NCBI RefSeq assembly: GCF_026625985.1 | Contig: NZ_CP113116.1 | Coordinates: 5,704,001 to 5,768,000, forward strand | Source of the DNA: Mycobacterium sp. Aquia_213 | GTDB lineage: Bacteria > Actinomycetota > Actinomycetes > Mycobacteriales > Mycobacteriaceae | DNA: 64,000 nt | Reading direction: 5' to 3' | Shown: positions 7,971 through 18,897 of the stretch, in pieces | How positions within the stretch are numbered: position 1 is the stretch's first letter | How the letters are laid out: every line of letters begins with the position of its first letter | The notes under the pieces: generated by a model | Database searches by the model: none | The model's input: only the letters and a program-made list of their open reading frames with translations | Told to the model about the DNA's origin: nothing | Made by a program: the position numbers and the translations under genes

Positions 7971-9266
7971 GTGTGGGACTTCGAAACGGACCCGGAATAC
8001 CAGGCGAAGCTGGACTGGGTCGAAAAGTTCATGGTCGACGAGCTGGAACCGCTCGATCTGGTCGCCCTTGATCCGTACGACAAAAACAACGCCGAGATGA
8101 TGACCATCCTGCGGCCGTTGCAGCAGCAGGTGAAGGACCAAGGCCTGTGGGCGGCCCATCTGGGGCCCGAACTCGGCGGCCAGGGCTACGGCCAGGTCAA
8201 GCTGGCGCTGCTCAACGAAATCCTCGGGCGCTCGCGCTGGGCGCCTTCGGTGTTCGGCTGCCAGGCACCGGACTCCGGCAACGCCGAGATCCTGGCGCTG
8301 TTCGGCACCGAGGAGCAGAAGTCCCGCTACCTGCAGCCGCTGCTCGACGGCGACATCACGTCGTGCTATTCGATGACCGAACCGCAGGGCGGTTCCGATC
8401 CCGGGATGTTCGTGACGAGCGCGACCCGCGACGGAGACGACTGGGTCATCAACGGGGAGAAGTGGTTTTCCAGCAACGCCAAGCACGCGTCGTTCTTCAT
8501 CGTCATGGCGGTGACCAAGCCCGACGCGCGCACCTACGACAAGATGTCGCTGTTCATCGTCCCGGGCGAGACCCCGGGCATCGAGATCATTCGTAACGTC
8601 GCGGTGGGAGGCGAGTCAGGCAAGCACGGCTCGCACGGGTATGTCCGCTACAACGACGTGCGCGTGCCGGCCGACCATGTGCTGGGCGGTGAAGGTTCGG
8701 CATTCATGATCGCGCAGACGCGCCTCGGCGGTGGCCGCATCCATCACGCGATGCGCACGATTGCGCTGGCGCGCAAGGCTTTTGACATGATGTGTGAGCG
8801 TGCGGTGTCGCGTCAGACCAGGCACGGCAAACTCGCCGACTTCCAGATGACCCAGGAGAAGATCGCCGACAGCTGGATCCAGATCGAGCAGTTCCGGCTG
8901 CTGGTGCTGCGCACCGCGTGGCTGATCGACAAGCACCACGACTACCAGAAGGTGCGCCGCGACATCGCGGCGGTGAAAGTCGCGATGCCCCAGGTGCTGC
9001 ACGACGTCGCCCAGCGGGCCCTGCACCTGCACGGCGCGCTCGGGGTCTCCGACGAGATGCCCTTTGTGAAAATGCTCGTCGCCGCCGAGTCGCTGGGCAT
9101 CGCCGACGGCGCTACCGAACTGCACAAGATGACGGTGGCCCGCCGCACGCTGCGTGAATACCAGCCTGTGACAACGCCTTTCCCGTCGCAGCACATACCG
9201 ACCCGGCGCGCGGAAGCCCAGGCCCGCCTAGCGGAACGACTGGAGCACTCGATCGCCGAGTACTAA
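7971..9266 (+). CDS. fadE1: Acyl-CoA dehydrogenase (FadE1-like)
   Basis: An FAD acyl-CoA dehydrogenase of about 431 residues. The FAD-binding segment CYSMTEPQGGSDPGMF, the strand VINGEKWFSSNAKHASFF and the C-terminal segment ALHLHGALGVSDEMPF are characteristic. The catalytic base would lie in the helical C-terminal half. The order fHMAD-fadE-htdZ equals Rv0132c-Rv0131c-Rv0130. The start is uncertain: GTG 7971 gives the N-terminus WDFETDPEYQ usual for this group. TTG 7962 has GGGGAA three bases upstream, and ATG 7932 and ATG 7884 are also in frame. Substrate chain type is unknown; a lipid catabolic or mycolate-related role is inferred from context. Confidence 0.85.
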   Translation: MWDFETDPEYQAKLDWVEKFMVDELEPLDLVALDPYDKNNAEMMTILRPLQQQVKDQGLWAAHLGPELGGQGYGQVKLALLNEILGRSRWAPSVFGCQAPDSGNAEILALFGTEEQKSRYLQPLLDGDITSCYSMTEPQGGSDPGMFVTSATRDGDDWVINGEKWFSSNAKHASFFIVMAVTKPDARTYDKMSLFIVPGETPGIEIIRNVAVGGESGKHGSHGYVRYNDVRVPADHVLGGEGSAFMIAQTRLGGGRIHHAMRTIALARKAFDMMCERAVSRQTRHGKLADFQMTQEKIADSWIQIEQFRLLVLRTAWLIDKHHDYQKVRRDIAAVKVAMPQVLHDVAQRALHLHGALGVSDEMPFVKMLVAAESLGIADGATELHKMTVARRTLREYQPVTTPFPSQHIPTRRAEAQARLAERLEHSIAEY

Positions 9267-9269
9267 GGG

Positions 9270-9286
9270 CGCTACGTGATGTAGCG
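9270..9286. terminator. Weak hairpin between convergent fadE1 and htdZ
   Basis: CGCTAC, GTGAT, GTAGCG form a 6-bp stem with a 5-base loop overlapping the htdZ stop codon. There is no T-tract, so termination is only a possibility. Confidence 0.25.
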
Positions 9287-9727
9287 AACGATGCTTTCGG
9301 CCACACAGGCCGGCTTCGCCGACCCGTCGATCTCAACGGTGCTCGACACGATCGCCTGCACGGCACCACCGCCGACGTCCTCGACCGAAACCAGCGAACT
9401 GGTCGCCCGCACCTTCGACCCCACCGGAACCGGGGCGGGGAACCGAACCTTGTTCAGGCCGTAGTTGATTGCGAGCTTGACCCCTTTGACCGTGTACATG
9501 TCGTGCTGTAGCCGCGGCAGCAGCGACAGCGTCATGTAACCGTGCGCGATGGTCTTGCCGAAGGGACCGGCGGCCGCCCGTTCCGGGTCGACGTGGATCC
9601 ACTGGTGATCGCCGGTCGCATCGGCGAAGAGATTGACGTCTTCCTGACTGACGGTCACCCAGTCGCTTTGTCCGATGGTCTCGCCCGCGGCGGCGGCGAG
9701 GTCTGCGACTGACTCGAAGGTACGCAT
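9272..9727 (-). CDS. htdZ: MaoC-type (R)-specific enoyl-CoA hydratase HtdZ (Rv0130)
   Basis: A 151-residue single hot-dog-fold hydratase of the same length as Rv0130. The hydratase-2 motif is clear: FADATGDHQWIHVDPERA contains the Asp and His of the catalytic D-x4-H, followed by GPFGKTIAHGYMTLSLLP. The C-terminus NYGLNKVRFPAPVPVGSK matches the family. It hydrates trans-2-enoyl-CoA to (R)-3-hydroxyacyl-CoA. It is convergent with fadE1 (5-bp gap) and divergent from the metallophosphoesterase (35-bp gap), as expected from conserved gene order. Confidence 0.93.
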   Translation of the reverse strand: MRTFESVADLAAAAGETIGQSDWVTVSQEDVNLFADATGDHQWIHVDPERAAAGPFGKTIAHGYMTLSLLPRLQHDMYTVKGVKLAINYGLNKVRFPAPVPVGSKVRATSSLVSVEDVGGGAVQAIVSSTVEIDGSAKPACVAESIVRYIT

Positions 9728-9762
9728 GCTTTCTCCTCTGCTCGCGGGTAAGCATAGAACTC

Positions 9763-10260
9763 GTGAGGCTGCTGTTGATTGCCGATACCCATGTCCCGGC
9801 GCGCGCCCGCGATCTGCCCGCGCGGGTGTGGGAGGAAGTCGCGCGGGCCGACGTCGTCATCCACGCCGGCGACTGGATCGCGCTCGAATTGCTCGACGAA
9901 CTCCAATCCCGGGCGGCGCGGCTGGTCGGATGCTGGGGCAACAACGACGGCCCGGAATTGCGTGCGCGCCTGCCGGAGCGAGCCGACGTCACGTTGGCGG
10001 GCGTGCGTTTCACGGTCGTGCACGAAACCGGCGCCTCGTCCGGCCGCGACGCCCGGATGTCGCGGCTCTATCCGGACAGCGAGGTGCTGGTTTTCGGGCA
10101 CAGCCACATCCCGTGGGATACCACCACCAAGACCGGGCTGCGCCTGCTCAATCCGGGCTCGCCGACGGACCGGCGCCGCCAGCCGTTCTGCAGCTACATG
10201 ACGACCTGCGTCGATGACGGCGCAGTGACCGACGTCATGCTGCACCACCTCGAGAAGTAG
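9763..10260 (+). CDS. YfcE/MJ0936-type metallophosphoesterase
   Basis: A 165-residue calcineurin-like phosphoesterase. All metal-binding motifs are visible in order: IADTH (D-x-H), HAGDW (GD), GCWGNNDG (GNxD-like), VVHETG (His) and FGHSH (GHxH). The family hydrolyses phosphodiesters or phosphomonoesters with Mn2+. It starts at GTG 9763, divergent from htdZ. With the MarR/ABC unit it lies between htdZ and fbpC, which I recall as adjacent in M. tuberculosis, so it belongs to an insertion relative to that genome. Confidence 0.85.
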   Translation: MRLLLIADTHVPARARDLPARVWEEVARADVVIHAGDWIALELLDELQSRAARLVGCWGNNDGPELRARLPERADVTLAGVRFTVVHETGASSGRDARMSRLYPDSEVLVFGHSHIPWDTTTKTGLRLLNPGSPTDRRRQPFCSYMTTCVDDGAVTDVMLHHLEK

Positions 10261-10291
10261 CCCAGCTAAAGGCCCTACACAGCTTGCGCAC

Positions 10292-10320
10292 ATATATAGC
10301 TCGTAAACAGAGCTATATAT
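10292..10320. promoter_or_regulatory. Perfect 11-bp inverted repeat touching the MarR start codon, candidate autoregulatory operator
   Basis: The left arm ATATATAGCTC (10292-10302) and right arm GAGCTATATAT (10310-10320) are exact inverted copies around the 7-base spacer GTAAACA. The right arm overlaps the first two bases of the MarR ATG at 10319. An AT-rich perfect palindrome at the start of a marR gene is the classical layout of a MarR operator. A site here would block initiation and control the MarR-ABC operon. Binding is inferred. Confidence 0.65.
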
Positions 10321-10774
10321 GCAAGCACTGAGATCACACACCGACCTGGTCGCCGAGGTATTCGGCGTCGTCGGCCGATTCCGCCGCCAGCTGCGCAGGT
10401 CCGCCGGCCGGGGACTCGACTCGGCGCGGTTCACCGAATCACAGTCGGAACTGCTCTGGCTGGTCGGCCGTCGGCCGGGGATCTCGGTCCGCGCGGCGGC
10501 AGCCGAACTCGGGCTGGTGCCCAACACCGCGTCGACGATGGTCTCCAAGTTGGTGGCCAACGGCTCGCTGAGCCGGACGGTCGACGAGACCGACCGGCGC
10601 GCCTGCCAACTACGACTCGCCGAGCCCACTCAGCAGGTCGTCGACTCCTCGCGAGCCGCCCGCCGCGCGCTGCTGTCCGAGGTGCTGGACGAACTCAATG
10701 ACGACCAAATCGATTCTCTGACAAAGGGGTTGGAGGTTCTCGACATGGTGGCCCGCAGATTACAGGAGAGATGA
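10319..10774 (+). CDS. MarR-family transcriptional regulator of an ABC exporter
   Basis: A 151-residue winged-helix repressor. The DNA-binding part reads ISVRAAAAELGLVPNTASTMVSKLVANGSL, followed by the wing residues RTVDETDRRACQLRL with the conserved D-x-R-R. The ATG at 10319 is embedded in the inverted repeat just upstream. The stop overlaps the ATG cluster of the ABC ATPase, so the three genes form one operon. The role is likely repression of the exporter, relieved by an unknown ligand. Confidence 0.88.
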   Translation: MQALRSHTDLVAEVFGVVGRFRRQLRRSAGRGLDSARFTESQSELLWLVGRRPGISVRAAAAELGLVPNTASTMVSKLVANGSLSRTVDETDRRACQLRLAEPTQQVVDSSRAARRALLSEVLDELNDDQIDSLTKGLEVLDMVARRLQER

Positions 10775-10776
10775 TG

Positions 10777-11613
10777 ATGACGAAATTGCCGATGGCGATC
10801 GACTGCCGGCACCTGACCTTCCACTACGGCCAGTTCACCGCCGTCGATGACCTGACGTTGCAGGTGCGGCCCGGCGAGACGATGGGCCTGCTCGGACCCA
10901 ACGGCGCGGGCAAGACGACGCTGGTGCGGATGCTCACCACGCTGACCCCCGTGCAGCACGGCGAGTTGCGCATCTTCGGGCTGGACTCCAAGCGCCAGAC
11001 CGTCGCCATCCGCAGCAATATCGGCTATGTGCCGCAACAACTTTCGATCGAACCCGCGCTGACCGGCCGGCAGAATGTGGAATGGTTCGCCCGGCTGTAC
11101 GGCGTACCGCGGGCCGATCGCGCCGACCGCGTCGAGCAGGCGCTGGATGCCATGCAGCTACTCGATGTGGCCGACCGGCTGGCGGGGACCTACTCCGGCG
11201 GCATGGTGCGCCGCCTGGAAGTGGCGCAGGCGCTGGTCAACCGCCCGTCGCTGCTGGTGCTCGACGAGCCGACCGTCGGGCTGGACCCGATCGCACGCGA
11301 CGGCGTGTGGACTCAGGTGCAGAGCATGCAAGCCCAGTTCGGCATGACCGTGTTGCTGACCACGCACTACATGGAGGAAGCCGACGCCTTATGCGACCGC
11401 GTCGCGCTGATGCATCGCGGCGTGCTGCGCGCCGTCGGCACTCCCACCGAGCTGAAGTCGAAGGTGTCGCCCGGCGCCACGCTCGAGGACGTTTTCCGTC
11501 ATTACGCGTCCTCGGACCTGCGCAGCGACCCGGCGGTCGAATCGCCCGAAGTATCCACGTCCGACTTCCGTGAAATCCGTTCCAGCAGAAAGGTTGCCAG
11601 TCGTGCCAGTTGA
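10777..11613 (+). CDS. ABC transporter ATPase (DrrA-like drug/lipid exporter)
   Basis: A 278-residue nucleotide-binding subunit. It has Walker A GPNGAGKTT, Q-loop region YVPQQ, signature YSGGMVRR, Walker B LLVLDEPTVGLDP and the switch His in LTTHYMEE. The domain ending SPGATLEDVFRHY is typical of the daunorubicin-resistance (DrrA) group. Three ATG codons run in tandem at 10771, 10774 and 10777. The Shine-Dalgarno AGGAG ends at 10768, so 10777 has the best spacing. It overlaps or touches the MarR stop and is overlapped by the permease start. The transported compound is unknown. Confidence 0.9.
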   Translation: MTKLPMAIDCRHLTFHYGQFTAVDDLTLQVRPGETMGLLGPNGAGKTTLVRMLTTLTPVQHGELRIFGLDSKRQTVAIRSNIGYVPQQLSIEPALTGRQNVEWFARLYGVPRADRADRVEQALDAMQLLDVADRLAGTYSGGMVRRLEVAQALVNRPSLLVLDEPTVGLDPIARDGVWTQVQSMQAQFGMTVLLTTHYMEEADALCDRVALMHRGVLRAVGTPTELKSKVSPGATLEDVFRHYASSDLRSDPAVESPEVSTSDFREIRSSRKVASRAS

Positions 11614-12430
11614 TCACACCTGCGAAACCCCGGCCGCCACGCTGGTCCGCGCACCGCGCGGCTGGCAGCGGATCGGCGCAACGTTCGGCCGCGTCGGCGC
11701 GTTCGCGATCGTCGAACTGCAGAAGCTGCAGCATGACCGCACCGAACTCGTCACCCGGATGGTGCAACCGGCCCTGTGGTTGCTGATCTTCGGGACGACA
11801 TTCAGCAAGTTGCATGTAATCAACACCGGCTCGGTGTCGTATCTGGCCTTCCTGGCGCCGGGCATCATCGCGCAGTCGGCGCTATTCATCTCGATTTTCT
11901 ATGGCATACAGATCATTTGGGATCGAGACGCCGGCGTGCTGGCCAAACTGATGGTGACGCCGGCCCCGGCGTCGGCGTTGATCACCGGCAAGGCCTTCGC
12001 GGCCGGGGTGCGCTCGGTCGCCCAGGTCGTCGGCGTGCTGGTGCTGGCTTATCTGATGGGCGTCGGCCTGACCGTCAACCCGCTGCGCATCCTGGCGGCG
12101 ATGGCCACGGTGATGCTCGGTGCGGCGTTCTTCGCCTGCCTGTCGATGACGCTGGCCGGGCTGGTCCGCAATCGCGATCGCCTGATGGGTATCGGGCAAG
12201 CCATCACGATGCCGTTGTTCTTCGCGTCCAACGCGCTGTACCCGGTCGACGTGATGCCGTCGTGGCTGCGCGTGCTGAGCACCGTCAACCCGCTGAGCTA
12301 CGAGGTTGACGCGCTGCGCGCACTGTTGATCGGCACGCCGCTGAACCCGCTGGACCTCGTCGTGTTGATCGTGGCGGCAGTTCTTGGAATTGCCACAGCC
12401 TCAACGCTTTTGCGGCGACTAGTCGCGTAG
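11603..12430 (+). CDS. ABC-2 type transporter permease (DrrB-like)
   Basis: A 275-residue membrane protein with about six hydrophobic segments, for example FLAPGIIAQSALFISIFYG, VAQVVGVLVLAYLMGVGL and VVLIVAAVLGIATASTLL. It has the ABC-2 signature region MPLFFASNALYPVDVMPSWLR. I use GTG 11603 because GAAAGG lies nine bases upstream; a longer version starting at 11570 has no ribosome-binding site. It overlaps the ATPase gene by 11 bp, so the two are translationally coupled and form one exporter. Confidence 0.88.
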   Translation: MPVDHTCETPAATLVRAPRGWQRIGATFGRVGAFAIVELQKLQHDRTELVTRMVQPALWLLIFGTTFSKLHVINTGSVSYLAFLAPGIIAQSALFISIFYGIQIIWDRDAGVLAKLMVTPAPASALITGKAFAAGVRSVAQVVGVLVLAYLMGVGLTVNPLRILAAMATVMLGAAFFACLSMTLAGLVRNRDRLMGIGQAITMPLFFASNALYPVDVMPSWLRVLSTVNPLSYEVDALRALLIGTPLNPLDLVVLIVAAVLGIATASTLLRRLVA

Positions 12431-12652
12431 GTCGATAGCGCATGCGCGATCGCTTTGCAAGAGGACCGCATGGTTCCGAGAGCCGATCGTGACCGCAATG
12501 TGACGATTTCTGGCCGTCTCTCAATCGTTAGCCAACCGCGATCTCCCGCCCCGGCCGCGACAACCGAATTAGACCCTCCCGCTGTGTTTGACTCCCGGAG
12601 AACAGATTCCACCGCACAACGCGGCAGATGAAAGTTGGGATGGGTAAGAGCT

Positions 12653-13663
12653 ATGACATTCGTTGAGAAGTTACGTGGCGCAGCGACAATCCTGCCGCGC
12701 CGGCTGGCTATCGCGGTCGTAGGCGCTGCCCTGTTGTCCGGTCTGGTCGCCGTTGTCGGCGGCTCGGCGACTGCGGGGGCGTTCTCGAAGCCGGGTCTTC
12801 CAGTGGAGACCCTGCAGATTCCATCACCGTCGATGGGCCGCAACATCAAAGTCCAATTCCAGGGCGGCGGACCGCACGCGGTCTACCTGCTCGACGGTCT
12901 GCGGGCGCAGGACGACTACAACGGCTGGGACATCAACACCCCGGCCTTCGAGGAGTTCTACCAGTCCGGAATCTCGGTAGTGATGCCGGTCGGCGGTCAG
13001 TCCAGCTTCTACAGCAACTGGTACCAGCCGTCGTCGAGCAACGGCCAGAACTACACCTACAAGTGGGAGACGTTCCTGACCCAGGAGATGCCGCTCTGGC
13101 TGCAGGCCAACAAGCAGGTGGACCCGCTCGGCAACGCCGCGGTGGGGCTGTCGATGTCCGGTGGCTCCGCGATGATCCTGGCCGCCTACTACCCGCAGCA
13201 GTTCCCGTACGCCGCGTCGCTTTCCGGCTTCCTGAACCCGTCCGATGGATGGTGGCCGACGCTGATCGGCTTGGCGATGAGCGACTCGGGCGGTTACAGC
13301 GCCAACAGCATGTGGGGTCCCTCCAGCGACCCGGCGTGGAAGCGCAACGACCCGATGCTGCAGATTCCGCGGCTGGTCGCCAACAACACCCGCCTCTGGG
13401 TGTACTGCGGTAACGGCACACCGAGTGACCTCGGCGGCGACAACATGCCGGCCAAGTTCCTCGAAGGCCTCACGCTGCGCACCAACGAGCAGTTCCAGAA
13501 CACCTATGTGGCATCGGGTGGACGCAACGGTGTGTTCAACTTCCCCGCCAACGGGACGCACTCGTGGCCCTACTGGAACCAGCAACTGATGGCGATGAAG
13601 CCCGACATGGTGCAGGTGCTCAACGCGCCCACCGCCGCTCCCCCGGCCCCTCCCGCCGGCTGA
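12653..13663 (+). CDS. fbpC: Diacylglycerol acyltransferase/mycolyltransferase Ag85C (FbpC)
   Basis: A 336-residue exported antigen 85 protein. A signal peptide ending near ATAGA is followed by the mature start FSKPGLPVE. The fibronectin-binding/active region holds GLSMSGGS with nucleophile Ser169 (precursor numbering), and GTHSWPYWN supplies the catalytic His. Close identity to FbpC rather than FbpA/B is seen in DDYNGWDINTPAFEE and WKRNDPM.QIPRLVANNTR. It transfers mycolic acids to trehalose and arabinogalactan outside the cell. The ATG at 12653 gives the family start MTF; a TTG 18 bp upstream is possible but not needed. A strong terminator follows. Confidence 0.96.
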   Translation: MTFVEKLRGAATILPRRLAIAVVGAALLSGLVAVVGGSATAGAFSKPGLPVETLQIPSPSMGRNIKVQFQGGGPHAVYLLDGLRAQDDYNGWDINTPAFEEFYQSGISVVMPVGGQSSFYSNWYQPSSSNGQNYTYKWETFLTQEMPLWLQANKQVDPLGNAAVGLSMSGGSAMILAAYYPQQFPYAASLSGFLNPSDGWWPTLIGLAMSDSGGYSANSMWGPSSDPAWKRNDPMLQIPRLVANNTRLWVYCGNGTPSDLGGDNMPAKFLEGLTLRTNEQFQNTYVASGGRNGVFNFPANGTHSWPYWNQQLMAMKPDMVQVLNAPTAAPPAPPAG

Positions 13664-13677
13664 CACAACAACTAAAG

Positions 13678-13714
13678 AGCATCGGCAGCGCGCGAGCGCT
13701 GCCGATGCTTTTTT
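13678..13714 (+). terminator. Rho-independent terminator of fbpC
   Basis: A perfect 14-bp stem (AGCATCGGCAGCGC at 13678-13691 with GCGCTGCCGATGCT at 13696-13709) and a GCGA tetraloop are followed by TTTTTT. This is a textbook intrinsic terminator, unusual for mycobacteria in its quality. It sits between fbpC and the convergent DUF1275 gene. Confidence 0.9.
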
Positions 13715-13725
13715 GGTTGACCGGA

Positions 13726-14406
13726 CTAATCGAGGACGGCGCGCCGGTCCATGTGGAAGTAGGTGATGCCGGTCGTCAGCGCGCACACACCGGAGGCGAC
13801 CACCAGCATCCAGGTGCCGTTGACGAGCAGGCTGATGCAGCCACCGACCGCCGCGCCCAGCATGAAACTCGCCAGCAGCAGGAAGTAGCCGAGCCATTCC
13901 GCCGCCGTCCCGCCGGCGATGTGTCGCTCGATGCCCTGGCCCATCTTGACCAGCGTGCCGGTGACATAGCTCAACGGCACCGACACCTCGCCGTCCTTGA
14001 CGAACGAGGTGTTCAACGCGCCGACGCCGAAGACCACCAGCATGATCGGCGCGAAATCGAGCATGTTCTCCTGCCAGCCCTCGTCGACCACGTCGACCAC
14101 AGTGGCGGCGATCAGACTGAAGGTGGTCAGCACGGTCGGGCCGTGCGGATGCGCCGACCAGAATCGGCGACGGCATGCCGAGGAGACCACCACGCCGGTG
14201 ACGAAGCACAGCATCAACACCCCCGCCGATATCGACAGCAGCACGTCGTGCCGGAAATACCCCAGCACCGCGCGCTGGGCATTCCCGGTCATGAAGGTGA
14301 CGAAGTACCCCTCGGAGTGCGTAAATGCGGTAGCCCCCAGGACACCGGCCAGCCCGGCCAGCACCCAGGACAATCGGGCTTCGCTGTCGAAAATCTCACT
14401 TGCCAC
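13726..14406 (-). CDS. DUF1275 (YoaK-like) membrane protein
   Basis: A 226-residue integral membrane protein with about six transmembrane segments. The family hallmark GYFVTFMTGNAQR lies near residue 33, and VGALNTSFVKDG.VSVPLSYVTGTLVKMG matches the C-terminal half of DUF1275. The start appears to be GTG at 14406. It ends 12 bp from the fbpC terminator and lies downstream of mak on the same strand with a 39-bp gap. The function is unknown. Confidence 0.82.
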   Translation of the reverse strand: MASEIFDSEARLSWVLAGLAGVLGATAFTHSEGYFVTFMTGNAQRAVLGYFRHDVLLSISAGVLMLCFVTGVVVSSACRRRFWSAHPHGPTVLTTFSLIAATVVDVVDEGWQENMLDFAPIMLVVFGVGALNTSFVKDGEVSVPLSYVTGTLVKMGQGIERHIAGGTAAEWLGYFLLLASFMLGAAVGGCISLLVNGTWMLVVASGVCALTTGITYFHMDRRAVLD

Positions 14407-14445
14407 TCGGACATGCTTTCAGAAGCCCGCCGCGGGCGCAGAGAC

Positions 14446-15794
14446 TCACTCGGCCGCCGTCAGCCGGGCGATGGACCGTAGCGGGATCGGCAGCCACCCC
14501 GGCCGGTGCCGCGCCTCATATCCGGCCTCATAGACGGCCTTGTCGAGTTCGTATGCGGCCAGCAGCTGCGCCGAATCCCGCGGATCGGTTTCCGACGCGG
14601 CGGCATAGCCGTCGCAGAAGGCGGTGCGATTGCGCTCGACCCACTCCCGGGCGCGCGCGGCCAGCTGCTTGTCGCCCTCGTGATCCACCAGCGGCCCGTA
14701 GGCGGCGTACTCAAACGACCGCAGCACGCCGGCCACGTCGCGCAGCGGCGAATCCGGGGCTCGTCGCTCGTCCAGCGGCTGGCCGGGCTCGCCCTCGAAG
14801 TCGATCAGCAACCAGCTCTCCGGGGTGCGCAGCACCTGTCCCAGGTGCAGATCACCGTGCACTCGCTGGACGATGATCGTCTCGCCGGCCAACTTCTGGA
14901 AGCGCTCTTCGATTGTTGCCGCGTGCTCCTCTAGCTCGGGAACCAGCGCCGCGGTCGACGCCAGCCGGGCCAGCACGTTGTCCACCGGGAAGGTGGACTG
15001 TGCGGTTCCGAGGGATTCGGCCAGGGCGGCGTGCACCGAGGCGACGGCCTCCCCCAGCCGGTAGGACTCACCGGCGAAGTCGCCGCCGACCTCGTGGGCA
15101 TACAGGTCGCCCTCGGCGAACAGGTCGCGAACACTGGCCGTGGCCATGGCCCAGCCCTCGGCGGCGTTGGCCTCGAACTCGGTGACCATGCCCAGCGGCC
15201 ACGCCGTGTCCTCGGCGCCGTCGGCTCCGGCGATCTCGTAGGTGCCGAACAGCCGGGCCACGTTGGGGTTGCCGGCGCGGCCCAGCACCCGGTTCAGCTC
15301 GATGTCGGGGTTGATCCCGCTGCTGACCCGGCGGAACACCTTGAAGATCGCGGATCGGTCGAAGATCACGCTGGTGTTGGACTGCTCGGCGTCGGCCACT
15401 CGTGGCCAGGCGTCCAGCGGAAGCCTGACGTCCGGCTCCTTGCGGAACACCACTTGGGTGCCCGAGAAATCGCGGACGGCGGACGTGTCGATCAGCGACA
15501 GCAGAAACTGCGGCGCCTCGGTGCCGTACAGCGCGTCGTAGGCGGTCCGGTCGTCGGCCGAGCCAATGGTGGCCACGGTGTTGTACTCGGTGACCGGCTC
15601 GACGTCCCAGCCGACCAGCACCTGATAGCGCTCGGCGGGCCCGCTCGTGTAGGTGACGTCGACGAGCACCAGGTCGAGGCCGTCGCGCAGTGGAACGACG
15701 ACCGCGGGTTCGGCGCTGGACAACTCACGATTGCGACCGGCGTACCAACGTTGCTGTGGCAGCCATTCGCTCCAAGGCAGCTTGGCTGACTGGG

Positions 15795-15798
<4 letters not shown>
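14446..15798 (-). CDS. mak: Maltokinase Mak (Pep2)
   Basis: A 450-residue aminoglycoside-phosphotransferase-like kinase. It starts PWSEWLPQQRWYAGRNREL, which is the family N-terminus. The Brenner-type catalytic motif is VHGDLHLGQVL and the metal-binding segment is LLIDFEGEPGQPLDERR. It phosphorylates maltose to alpha-maltose-1-phosphate, the substrate of GlgE in alpha-glucan synthesis. The ATG at 15798 overlaps the treS stop by four bases (ATGA), matching the known TreS-Mak coupling in mycobacteria. Longer upstream versions read through treS in another frame and are not real. Confidence 0.94.
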
Positions 15799-17579
<1,781 letters not shown>

Positions 17580-17688
17580 CAATTCCACGATGCCACGTGT
17601 ACCCGAGGCGGGCAGATCGAAATCACAACGCTAATCTGCCGTCCCGGCAACCGAATTGGCCGCCGGCCAGCAAGTATGCGGGTCAGGA

Positions 17689-18750
17689 TCAGGCCGGAGG
17701 CCCATCGCCCAAGGTGACCGGGGCGCTGCGGTCGCCGCCTTGAGCGGCGCGCCAGTGCAGCGTGATGACGTCGCCGGGGTGGTGCGGGACGAGCACGTCC
17801 GTCATCGCGGTGGGCCCGTTGATCGGCACGTTGTCGACCGCGATGATGACGTCGCCGGGTGCGATGCCACTGCCCGCGGCGGGACCGCCGTCGACCAGGC
17901 GCTGCACCCGCGCGCCGTTGCCGCCGTTATCGCCAACGCCCATGCCGATGAAGGCCGTCGGGCCGATGTGCACGGTGTTGGAACCGGCGCCGGAACGGAT
18001 CTGACCTGCCACGCCCATCGCGTGACCGATCGGGATGGCAAAGCCCTGGCCGCCGGACATCTTGTAGCTGTCGGTGGCGGCGGTGTCCACCCCGACCACC
18101 TGCCCGGCGCTGTTGACCAGCGGCCCACCCGAGTCGCCGGGCTTGATCGCGGTGTCGGCCTGGATCAACCCGCCCAGCGTCTCGTCGGCGCCGGTGAGGG
18201 TGTCGGTGGCCGAGACGGTCTGGTTGAGGGCGACGACCTTGCCGGGCACCACGCTGGGAGCGCCCCCCTGGCCGTGCGTGTTGCCGAGCGCGGTGACCGG
18301 CTCGCCGATCGCGACGCCGCCACCGATGGCGGCCGACGGCAGCCCGCCCGCGCCCCGCAACTGCAGCACCGCGATATCGGCGCTGCGGGAGTAGCCGATC
18401 ACGTCGACGCCGTAGGTCTGACCGGTGCCGACGTCGAACGCGCTGATGTCGGTGGCGGCCGAGATCACGTGGTTGTTGGTCAGCACCACGCCGCCGGGAT
18501 CGATGACGATGCCGGTTCCAGCCCCGATCGCGTTGTTGTAGCCGAACCGGGTGCTGATGTTGACGACCTGCGGTCCGACCTGCGAGGCGATGTCCAGCGG
18601 GAACATCGGGGCGTCGCGGAACCGGTCGGTCGCCAGCGTCGAGGGCGATGCGGCTGCCGGGACCGTGGTCAGGCCCAGGCCCAGTCCGACCACTGCCAGC
18701 ACGCTGACCAGCCATGACCACCAGACTGAGCGGGGGTGCCCTTTGCTCAT
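17689..18750 (-). CDS. pepA: Secreted trypsin-like serine protease PepA (HtrA-like, PDZ)
   Basis: A 353-residue exported protease. The N-terminal signal includes WWSWLVSVLAVVGLGLGL and AAASPS. The catalytic triad is visible as TNNHVIS (His), SADIAVLQL (Asp) and KPGDSGGPLVN (Ser), followed by a C-terminal PDZ domain with IAPGDVIIAVDNVPINGP. The ATG at 18750 has an AGGGAGG ribosome-binding site and matches the length of Rv0125 (355 residues as I recall). It precedes treS on the same strand by 109 bp, as in M. tuberculosis. It may work in envelope protein quality control. Confidence 0.93.
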   Translation of the reverse strand: MSKGHPRSVWWSWLVSVLAVVGLGLGLTTVPAAASPSTLATDRFRDAPMFPLDIASQVGPQVVNISTRFGYNNAIGAGTGIVIDPGGVVLTNNHVISAATDISAFDVGTGQTYGVDVIGYSRSADIAVLQLRGAGGLPSAAIGGGVAIGEPVTALGNTHGQGGAPSVVPGKVVALNQTVSATDTLTGADETLGGLIQADTAIKPGDSGGPLVNSAGQVVGVDTAATDSYKMSGGQGFAIPIGHAMGVAGQIRSGAGSNTVHIGPTAFIGMGVGDNGGNGARVQRLVDGGPAAGSGIAPGDVIIAVDNVPINGPTAMTDVLVPHHPGDVITLHWRAAQGGDRSAPVTLGDGPPA

Positions 18751-18897
18751 CCCGTACCTCCCTGCATCGGGGTGCGAACCAGAAGCGGCCCAGCCTCTGC
18801 GTCTGGACCGCACAATTTTGTGTACCTCACCGTAATGCAGGTAGCTAGTCCAAGCCGCACCAACGCCGATCGGCAATTGCGCCCCTAAGCTGGCACG

